Origin: Podochytrium sp. JEL0797
Taxonomy: Eukaryota; Chytridiomycota; Chytridiomycetes; Chytridiales; Chytriomycetaceae
Assembly (NCBI GenBank): GCA_027596195.1
Contig: JADGJG010000813.1
Location: forward strand, 1-12,226
Length of the DNA: 12,226 nucleotides
Direction: 5' to 3'
Positions 1 through 6,923 of this stretch are shown here, in pieces; within the stretch, counting starts at the first letter, position 1, and each line of letters starts with the position of its first letter. Position numbers and translations under genes: made by a program. The notes beneath the pieces were generated by a model. That model was not told where the DNA came from, made no database searches, and saw only the letters and a list, made by a program, of their open reading frames with translations.

Positions 1-802
1 TTATCGATGGGGGTTTTGTGGTGGGTTTGGGGGTGGGTGGGGGGCCAGTTGTGGGGGGTGGGGGGGGGTGGGGGTGGTGAGTTTTTGACGCGGATTCGAA
101 TCGAATGGAGTGCTGATCCACGAGTGTCAGATGGATTGAGGAATCTCGGATGCCGTATTGCGCCTGGGTGGCGGGATTCCATTCGTAATTTGCTTATTGG
201 AGCTTGGCAGAAATTAAATACGCCCCAGGAATAGATAGAGGGATTCGTACAGCGTAGGCGCGAATCGTAATGTTAAGTTCAGATGTGGGGAGATGCTCCG
301 AGAAGCATCATGAATTGAGACGTCGGAAAGCGAAATCGGACTCAGCATAAGCCAACAATTGGAGCTGAAAACGCATCTATTTCTGGAACAGTTGTCGGAA
401 TGGGGGGAATCTGTGTTCGGGGGGTTGGTGGAATCTGAATATCCAACGCGACTGCCACTCACCACTGCCAAAACCTAGAAAAACGCCAGGATACATAATT
501 CCGATTTCATCAGAACCTAAGCAAGAAAAGATTGTGAACGATGGCTCCATATGATTCGGTTGGTTCTTGAGTTTGTTGATCAACTCGGACGAGAATCTTC
601 AAGCGTTCGTTAGAAAAGTAATATTTCTACGAAAGCCAGCTCAAACCTGCAGACATGATCCAGAGTGTACAGAGTGTCATTTCTTTGACCGACGCCAATG
701 TCAACTTTCCGTCGCATGGATGGCAGAAAGACGATTATTATGCTTGCCGCCAGGAATGTCACCCCCCTGGGTCAGTGATCTGAAGATTGTAGTGAGGGCC
801 AT
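1..802 (-). pseudogene. Decayed, edge-truncated copy of the SGNH/PC-esterase-like gene
   Basis: This is a second copy of the gene at 3441-5277, in the same orientation. The start codon corresponds to 800-802. The alignment covers exon 1, intron 1 (with CTAAC and the AAG acceptor), exon 2, intron 2 (411-462, GTGAGT...CACAG) and the first part of exon 3, then leaves the window. It is broken in several places. A one-base gain in exon 1 destroys the hydrophobic anchor frame and leads to a stop after about 33 codons. Exon 2 has one extra base just before its donor. Exon 3 has lost 20 nt near 346 and 10 nt near 120. Because the introns are kept, it arose by DNA duplication and not by retroposition. 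The catalytic half would lie left of the window and cannot be judged. A rescued, shorter reading frame is possible but looks unlikely. Confidence 0.82.
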
Positions 803-863
803 GGAGCAGTTAGTTCACTATTTTCGGATCAGTTCTTGTGGCAAAACGATCTGAGTGCGAAAC
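1..863 (-). repeat. Segmental duplication, copy A
   Basis: Copy A aligns with 4452-5335 in the same orientation. The best block, 124-193 against 4591-4660, has only 2 mismatches in 70 nt. Other blocks are more diverged and carry small indels. Homology passes the start codon by about 60 bp, as far as a shared GATCTGAG...CGAAA stretch near 849-863, and then stops. The left end is outside the window. Confidence 0.85.
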
Positions 864-1100
864 CTAAACTCGAAAAATTCCAGAAACCTTTGGGGGTTCA
901 AATCTCCATTATCTTTTTCGTTGAGTCGTGATTGTTATTTTCACTCTCAGGACTCGTGCTGGAATTTGAATGTTTCCTCATGAGCAGAGGATTTTTTCAT
1001 TGAGTTCAGGCACGAACCGCAGTGATCAATGAGGAATCCTCAGATTTCGTTGGTGTTGGGGAGTATATTCCATTGTCAAGGAAAATGCCGTTCAATAGCA

Positions 1101-1133
1101 GTTCGAGTGGCGTTCGAGTGGCGCCCCAGTGGC
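1101..1133 (+). repeat. 11-bp tandem repeat, three units
   Basis: GTTCGAGTGGC occurs twice without a gap (1101-1111 and 1112-1122), followed by a degenerate third unit GCCCCAGTGGC (1123-1133). It lies about 350 bp upstream of the PTR2 start and could be a repeated factor-binding site or simple slippage. Confidence 0.7.
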
Positions 1134-1375
1134 GTTTTGAATCCATTTCTAATTGTGGATTGTATACCGCGCGTTATCAATGATGAGTAATAATTCGCAT
1201 GGATATTTTGCCGAGAGAGTCGTGTTTTTTGCACGGCGCGCCATTCTGCAACAACACTCAATTGAAATATCGGGAAGAACGCAAGAGAAATCCTCCAGGT
1301 TGCTTCGGAAACTACAATCCTGCATCAGCAGGGTTCGTATATCGTTTATGGGAAATATAGAGAAATTTCGTTTCC

Positions 1376-1387
1376 CCGCGAAAGCGG
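1376..1387. promoter_or_regulatory. Everted CCG/CGG dyad (candidate zinc-cluster site)
   Basis: The sequence CCGC-GAAA-GCGG is a perfect 4-bp inverted repeat, giving CCG-N6-CGG. Paired CCG/CGG triplets are the usual core of fungal Zn2Cys6 factor sites. It sits 45 bp before the TATA box of PTR2. The function is inferred only from sequence and position. Confidence 0.35.
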
Positions 1388-1400
1388 CAATCTCAAGGTT

Positions 1401-1427
1401 CGCATTCGAAGGAAGATATCGAATGCG
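1401..1427. promoter_or_regulatory. Perfect 9-bp inverted repeat just upstream of the TATA box
   Basis: The left arm CGCATTCGA (1401-1409) and right arm TCGAATGCG (1419-1427) are exact complements around a 9-nt spacer. The right arm ends 4 bp before the TATA element of PTR2. The symmetry and place suggest an operator for a dimeric regulator. No known factor is recognised. Confidence 0.5.
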
Positions 1428-1431
1428 GGTA

Positions 1432-1439
1432 TATAAAAG
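1432..1439 (+). promoter_or_regulatory. TATA box of PTR2
   Basis: TATAAAAG lies 51 bp upstream of the ATG at 1483. That spacing would give a leader of about 20-25 nt if initiation falls 25-30 bp downstream. It is the only clear TATA element found ahead of a gene in the window. Confidence 0.7.
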
Positions 1440-1482
1440 GCGGAATTCGCAGCCAAATCACAGTCACTAGAATCACATCCAC

Positions 1483-3341
1483 ATGCTCGACGACAAGGAA
1501 CTTGAAGAAGGAACCCCGACCGACCAATTCGATGGCCTGGACCTCACGCCGGACCAAATCAAAGTGAAGCTCCGCGAGATTGAGATGAACAAGCACATTG
1601 ATGAGAAGCTGATGGCCAACCCAGGTGAGATTGAGAATGAGATGGACCAAGCGATTGATTCTAACCTCGACGCTCATTCCCGGCCTTCAGACGCCATGCC
1701 AAAGGCTGTTTATTTTGTAAGTTTTTCTTTTGATATTCATGCGCACTTGGCAAAGGTTCTGTGGGTTCTAACCTGCAGTTGGCAGATTATTCCCAACGAG
1801 CTCGGGGAGCGATTCGTGTATTACGGCCTGGCACCAGTGTTGAAGAATTTCTTCCAGTTCCAACTTGGCTACATTGACAACACGCAAGCTGATATGATGT
1901 GAGTGTTATTAGAAATGGAAGTCGTTTGCGAGCTATTTACTAAAATTCTCACAGGTATCACATCTTCCAAGGGCTCTGTTATTACACGCCCATCCTTGGT
2001 GCCCTCCTTTCAGACTCTTACCTCGACAAGTACAAGACCATTGTGATCCTCTCGTGTGTGTACGTTGCCGGCCTCGGCCTCACCACCATAACTTCTTGGC
2101 CAACCATCATGGGTGTCGAAACCACCCACCTTGGTCGCGTTGGGCCGCTCTTGGGTCTCTTGTGCATCTCATTCGGCACTGGGGGGATTAAGCCGTGTGT
2201 CTCTGCTCACGGTGGAGACCAGTTCTTGGAGACCCAGAAATACGGACTGCAGAAATTCTACAACTACTTTTACATGGCGATCAACGTTGGCTCACTCGTT
2301 TCCTCGTACGTTTCGCCAATCATTCAGCAACACGACTTTTTCACTACTCCAAACGACACGCTGGCCATCTGGAAAGAAGCAGGACTCTCTGCTACAGGGA
2401 ATGGATACCCACAGTCGTTTCTCATGTTGACTTGCTTCATGGCTTTCGCTACCTCGGTTTTCGTTTTTGGGCGGAGGTGGTACCGGATCGTCCCACCATC
2501 GGGCAAGTTCATCTTGACGGACATTTTCACGACTGCTGGAGTTTTCCTGTCGAACCGTTTCAAGATGCCGAGCGTCGAGGCATACAAAAAGACGTGCCAG
2601 GAGACGAGTGAGGGCATGGTGGTTGAGATGATGGATCTTGCCAAGGTCATTGGCGCCATCTGGCCGGCTTGCATCTTCTGGATGGGATTCAACCAAAACG
2701 CGTCCACGTGGCAAGACATGGGCAACCAGATGGCCATTCCGTTTGGCGGCGACAAGTCCACTTCCTTTTTTGGCTCCCAAGTCACCAACAACATATGGAA
2801 TCCGTTTTTCATTATCGTGATTGCTCCTACGTTTGCCAACTTGTTGTACCCATACATTGACAAGAGGTTTGGTGCCGACAAGTTTGGGCTCATGCAGCGG
2901 ATGGTGGTGGGGCAGTTCATTGCTGGCTTCGCGTTCATTTTGGCGGCGCTCATTCAACGGAACGTCAATGCCAACTGTCACGATGGCGGCCCCGTCGACT
3001 TTTGCCAGTCCACTACTTCGATCACGTGGGAAATCGGCCTTTATTTCGTCAACACTGTCGCCGAAGTCCTCTTCTCCATCTCCGGGCTCAACTTCACCTA
3101 CGTCGAGGTCGGCAAGAGCACCAAGTCTCTCTGTGCTTCTCTGTGGCTGTTTACTTCTGGAACGGGCTCGTTTTTGGCTGTTGCTCTCATGAGCGCCACG
3201 ATGGGTACGGGAAACCCGACTTGGACGCGTGAAAACTTTTTTTATCTCGTGGGCGCCCTTTGCATGGGGTCTGGTATTGTTCAGTACGTTATTTCTAGAG
3301 CGTATGTTCCGAAATCAAGACGGGAGACTGCCTGTTTGTAA
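1483..3341 (+). CDS. PTR2: Proton-coupled di/tripeptide transporter, POT/PTR2 family (SLC15-like)
   Basis: This plasma-membrane symporter of the major facilitator superfamily imports di- and tripeptides with protons. Exons are 1483-1716, 1786-1898 and 1955-3341, giving 577 aa, normal for the family. Intron 1 (69 nt) has GTAAGT, CTAAC and CAG. Intron 2 (56 nt) has GTGAGT and ACAG and splits a Met codon. The start is the first ATG after an in-frame TAG at 1468. The first ~73 residues are acidic and soluble. Removing intron 1 joins a continuous first helix with the signature ELGERFVYYG (residues 83-92, ExxERFxYYG). The second signature, GTGGIKPCVSAHGGDQF (190-206), is followed by the typical FYxxxNxGSL segment. 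A cytosolic loop rich in basic residues lies between the two helical halves. The helix-one sequence resembles animal SLC15 more than yeast Ptr2. It converges with the esterase gene, 99 bp stop to stop. Confidence 0.95.
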
Positions 3342-3363
3342 TATGTTGTACGGAAGAAACTGG

Positions 3364-3369
3364 AATAAA
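3364..3369 (+). terminator. Poly(A) signal of PTR2
   Basis: AATAAA lies 23 bp after the PTR2 stop codon, in the 99-bp gap to the converging gene. No AATAAA was seen for the converging minus-strand gene in the same gap. Confidence 0.65.
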
Positions 3370-3440
3370 TAATGGTTTGATGGTAATTCGGCTCACCCAC
3401 GTTGTAGGAAAGTAAAAAAAGTCTGAAAATTAATTGAGAC

Positions 3441-5277
3441 TCAACAAATCAGATTGAACAAGAGCTGATTTTCCAGCCAAACAACACCCGCATGCGCGTG
3501 GTTTGCGTGACACGTCCATGGATCGCTCCACACCCCTTCGCCGTCTCCCACACTCATTTTGTCCCACAGCAACGCGCCCAGTTCCCTTTCAAAGATGGGA
3601 GCAACGATTTCCCAAAACAGCTCCATTCGTGCGTGTGTGTACATTCGCTGCGAGGTTGGTGAGCCAAAGAAGGCCTGCGGAGAGCCGAGGACAAATTGGG
3701 GCCATGTTGGGGCAGCCGAATAATATGCTTTCAAACGCTCCACCATCTGTTGAAGGAAGCTGGGGGTTAGGAACAGCCCAAGTGAAAAAAAAAGCATGAG
3801 AGATTTACCTCCAACGCGTTCTGTTTCCAGATTTCTGGTCCCTCCGGATCCAACGTCCTTCCTGCATCCCAATCGCGCAGCCCCTCCAGTCCAGACGTGT
3901 CCCAATTCCCAACATTCACCAACACAAGCTGTGGAAACCTCGCATCCACTGCCAACGGATGACTTTCCCCTTCCAGTCTCATAATCTCCCTCCACGAAAC
4001 GGGACTCGGCTCACCCATCCCTCCAATGAACTCAAACAAAATTGTCGACACCGCTTCTCCCTCGTGAATGTCTTCCCAATCCGGGACATACTCCAACTCC
4101 TTATCAACTCCCACCTTCATCCGCGTTACATACCCCGGCGTAAACACATTCTCGCCTACCGGTGCGTCCGTCTCGCTGCCATCCTCGCAGTTGCACTTGG
4201 CCACCGGGTTCGCACACCAATCGGACAGTCCGAGCGACTTGACGGCCCGCCGCGCGTTCGAGTCGCCCCACACATGGATCACGGGGTACCGCGTTACAAG
4301 GCACTGTCGGAATTCGGATTTCGTGAAGCCGTGGAGGGTGCTGCTGGGGTCTGGGAGCCAGAGGAATTGTGACGCGGTGGGGCGCGGGAGTTGAGAGAGG
4401 ATGAAGGAGTGTTGGTTTGAGGGGAGTGAGGGGGGGTTAGAGAGGAGGAAGGGGGCGATCCATTGGCCGGTTGTGGTGCGTTTGTGGGTGGATAGGGGCC
4501 AGGTTATCGGGGTGGGTGGTGCGGGTGCGGGTGGTGAGTTTTTGATGCGGATTCGAATCGAATTGAGTGCTGATCCAGCTTGCGAAACGGGTGTCAGATG
4601 GATTGAGGAATGTTGGATGCCGTATTGCGCCTGGGTGGCGGGATTCCATTCGTAATTTGCGTATTCCAGCTTGGCGGAAATTGAATACGTTCCAGGAAAG
4701 GAGAGAGGAATTCGTGCAGCGTAGGTGCGAATCGTAGTGTTAAGTTCAGATTCGGGGAGATGTTCCGAGAAACAAGGAATGAATTGAGACCGTCGGAAAG
4801 CGAAATCGGACGCGGCATAAGCCAAAAGATCATCGGGAGAATGGTTGATTGGAGCTGAAAAGACACCCATTTCTGGAACACTTGTCAGAATGGGGGGAAT
4901 CTGTGTACAATGGTTATTGCCAGAAAAACACCTCGAATGCAACTCACCACTGCCAATAACAGAACTTCGCCAGGATCCGTCATTCCGATTTCATCAGAAC
5001 CAGAGCTGGAAAAGATTGTGAACGATGGCTCCATATGATTCGGTTCGTTCTTGAGTTTTGTAATCAACTCCGTTGAGAACCTTGAAACAGTCTGTTAGAA
5101 CAGTATTATTTCTACGAAAACCAGCGCAAACCTGCAGACGTGATCCAGGGAGTCAGTACTTTGACTGACATCAATGTCAACTTTCCGTCGCACCGATGGC
5201 AGAACGACGATTATTATGCTCGCCAGGAACGTCAACCCAAACAAGGCCAGTAATCGGAAGCTTGCAGTTAGGACCAT
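3441..5277 (-). CDS. Membrane-anchored SGNH/PC-esterase-like protein (putative polysaccharide O-acyltransferase)
   Basis: Exons on the minus strand are 5277-5132, 5080-4948, 4900-3809 and 3746-3441, giving 558 aa. Introns are 51, 47 and 62 nt. The intron 1 acceptor is AAG at 5081-5083, because the decayed copy keeps it and lacks the nearer CAG. Residues ~7-27 form one hydrophobic segment followed by VRRK, a type II signal-anchor that places the rest in the ER/Golgi lumen or outside. Residues ~94-300 are unassigned and include a Pro-rich stretch. GDSNARR (305-311) fits the nucleophile block, NVGNWD (422-427) fits the TBL/NXPE-type GHW block, and D532 with H537/H540/H542 before WLENQLLFNLI fits the C-terminal Asp/His block. 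Families with this layout (TBL, Cas1, NXPE) acylate or deacylate glycans. The gene model is firm; the family call rests on motifs only. Confidence 0.72.
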
Positions 5278-5335
5278 TTAACAATTTACAATTAAGGATC
5301 AGTTCGTGCGGAACGATCTGAGCCAAGTCCGAAAT
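4452..5335 (-). repeat. Segmental duplication, copy B (intact gene)
   Basis: This is the partner of 1-863. It covers the first half of exon 3, introns 1 and 2, exons 1 and 2 and about 58 bp upstream of the start codon. Intron 2 differs in length and sequence between copies (47 against 52 nt) while exon blocks align well, which suggests that selection held the exons for some time before copy A decayed. Confidence 0.85.
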
Positions 5336-5659
5336 GCAAACAACGTCGTTTGTCTAAAATTGCCCAGGCACTTTCTTTCTTAATAAAAATAGGAAAAGGA
5401 GAAATAATGAACTTCTATATCAGCTGGCAGTCGTATGGCAATCGTGCAGGCTCACAAGTCACTTGTGAGCTGTGCCAGTGAAACGCGGATGGAATTGGGA
5501 TTGGTCGAGACATTCCATCCCACCTCAATTTAGTTTTTGTATTCCTTGCAGCAAGCACTGCAATATTGCGGACCAGCACGTGTGCGCATGATCCAGAAGT
5601 GAGGGGCGATCACTTCCCGATTCTGCGTTTTCATTTTTCCTCGGACTTTGAAATCCGCA
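5278..5659. promoter_or_regulatory. Divergent promoter between the esterase-like and cytochrome b5 reductase genes
   Basis: These 382 bp separate two genes read outward and must carry both promoters. The esterase side (5278-5335) is shared with copy A and contains an interrupted dyad, GATC-A-GTTC-N5-GAAC-GATC (5297-5318). The middle holds a 21-nt palindrome (5450-5470). An AT-rich stretch near 5381-5408 contains TAATAAAAATAGG, which is not a canonical TATA box. No convincing gene was seen. Confidence 0.6.
5450..5470. promoter_or_regulatory. 21-nt palindrome, 10-bp arms with a single central base
   Basis: The left arm GCTCACAAGT (5450-5459) is exactly complementary to the right arm (5461-5470) around C5460. 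Outer CTGGCA (5424-5429) and TGCCAG (5473-5478) are also complementary, though unequally spaced. A one-base centre suits a dimeric protein site better than an RNA hairpin. It lies near the middle of the divergent promoter, so it could act on either gene. Confidence 0.6.
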
Positions 5660-6839
5660 ATGCTCGTCCCGCGACTCGCCCTGCCGCGCATGCGGCCCGC
5701 CCTTGGCCTCCACTCTCGCCGGCCCCTCCACGCGACGCCCCGATCGCTCGCCGCGCCCAGCCCCGACTCCTTCCGCTTCAACCCACCGACGCCGCTGGCA
5801 CCCAACACGGACCCCGCCACGCGCTGGGTGTATCCCTCGCTGGGCCTCGCCGTCTTTGGTGTCCTCGGCGCCAACGCCTACTGGTACGCCACGAACACCG
5901 ACACGCGCGTGATGCCGCTCGAGTACGAACGCTTCAACAAGTTCACCCTCCTCGACACCATCCCAGTCACTCACGACACGAGCCTGTTCCGCTTCCGCGC
6001 TGCAAACCAACACCCTGCCCCAGAGGACCTTCAGAAGATTCCCGTCGAGGTGCGCAAAAAGATGTCCCTGCAGGACATCACCACCAACGAGCTCGTGCCC
6101 TCGCCGAACCATATCATTGTCAAGGACGATTCGTGCCAGGTCGGCAGAAATTATACTCCCATTGCGTATGGCAGGGACTATTTTGATCTGCTCGTCAAGC
6201 GGTACGATGGCGGCATGGGTGTGAGCGGCATGATTCATGACTTGAAGAACGGGGAAGGTTTCATTCTGGCGAGAGGGCCAGTGTTGTCGTTTCCGTATAA
6301 GGAAAATATGGCGGAGACTGTTGTGATGGTAAAACCTGTTTGTATGGGTGGGGTGAATGCGCGTGATTTTGACCCCGTGACCATCCTTGATTACCCAACA
6401 GATTGCTGGAGGAACCGGAATCACCCCCATGTACCAACTCATCAAACGAATCCTGCGCTCACCTGATGAAAAGACCAAAATCACGCTCGTGTACGGCAAC
6501 AAAACCGAGGACGATATTCTCCTCGGAAACGAACTGCATGTGTTGGCGCAAAACTTTCCCGAGCGATTGCGTGTCAACCATGTGATTCAGCAGCCCGCGC
6601 CGGCCAAGGGTGACGCAACGAGTGTATATGGCAGGATTCATCGAGGAATTATTGACGACAAGGTGTTGAGGGAGTGTGGGGTTACGAAACCCGAGGATGA
6701 TCCTTTAGTGCTTGTGTGTGGACCGGATGGGATGGTCAAGTGGATAGCCGGGGAGAAGAGGTCTGAGAATGCGCAAGGGCCGCTGCTGGGTGTGTTGCAA
6801 CGGATGGGGTATACTGCGCAGCAGGTTTTCAAGTTCTGA
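5660..6839 (+). CDS. Mitochondrial NADH-cytochrome b5 reductase-like flavoprotein
   Basis: This FAD enzyme of the ferredoxin-NADP reductase superfamily passes electrons from NADH to a haem acceptor such as cytochrome b5. Exons are 5660-6328 and 6402-6839 (368 aa); the 73-nt intron (GTAAAA...CAACAG, phase 0) restores the NADH loop. The ATG at 5660 has a purine at -3. Residues 1-40 are rich in Arg, Ala, Leu and Pro with no acid until about residue 36, like a mitochondrial presequence. A hydrophobic segment at ~57-76 suggests an inner-membrane anchor, as in Mcr1. RNYTPI (163-168) is the FAD-binding RxYT motif, GGMGVSGMI (184-192) fits the FAD diphosphate loop, AGGTGITP (225-232) is the nucleotide loop and CGPDGM (329-334) the C-terminal NADH motif. 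The stretch between FRF and RNYTP is longer than in classical b5 reductases, so the partner and exact orthology are open. Confidence 0.9.
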
Positions 6840-6923
6840 CACGTAATGAAGGTCTTGAGTAATATTTATTGATGGTGATCCACAGCTTGGACGCATTCAA
6901 AGAAAGGACTTTGTTTTTTTCTT
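6840..6923 (+). other. Short gap between tandem genes
   Basis: Only 84 bp separate the reductase stop from the TSC2 start, so the upstream 3' end and the downstream promoter must share or overlap. No AATAAA or TATA box is seen. AATATTTATT (6861-6870) is the only AT-rich element. A pyrimidine-rich stretch runs directly into the TSC2 ATG. An in-frame TGA at 6876-6878 fixes the TSC2 reading frame. Confidence 0.5.

Larger units (their letters stand above)
863..1482. promoter_or_regulatory. Intergenic region upstream of PTR2, divergent from the pseudogene
   Basis: I see no convincing gene in these 620 bp. The region holds two WGATAA cores on the minus strand (909-914 and 1174-1179), an imperfect long hairpin (954-1015), a 13-nt interrupted palindrome TGAGGA-A-TCCTCA (1030-1042), a short tandem repeat (1101-1133), and a cluster of dyads directly before the TATA box. 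Fungal peptide transporter genes are often under nitrogen control through GATA factors, but two GATAA cores in 620 bp is close to what chance gives. Confidence 0.6.

Noticed and set aside
909..1179. Two GATAA sites as proof of nitrogen control of PTR2
   Set aside because: Two such six-base cores in 620 bp are near chance expectation, so this was kept only as a remark.
1153..1470. Open frame of 105 codons upstream of PTR2
   Set aside because: It runs through the TATA box and dyads, begins with a non-ATG codon and has no protein-like features.
2292..2981. Two overlapping minus-strand open frames (209 and 229 codons) inside PTR2
   Set aside because: They are shadows of the conserved transporter coding sequence with no motif of their own.
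5081..5131. Alternative splice of esterase intron 1 with donor GTCTGC and the nearer acceptor CAG (phase 0)
   Set aside because: The acceptor would lie only about 3 nt after the CTAAC branch site and is absent from the duplicated copy; the AAG acceptor with the GTTTGC donor keeps the frame and is present in both copies.
5525..6577. Open frame of 350 codons on the minus strand over the reductase gene
   Set aside because: It is antisense to a flavoprotein with all motifs intact, crosses its intron, and shows no recognisable domain.
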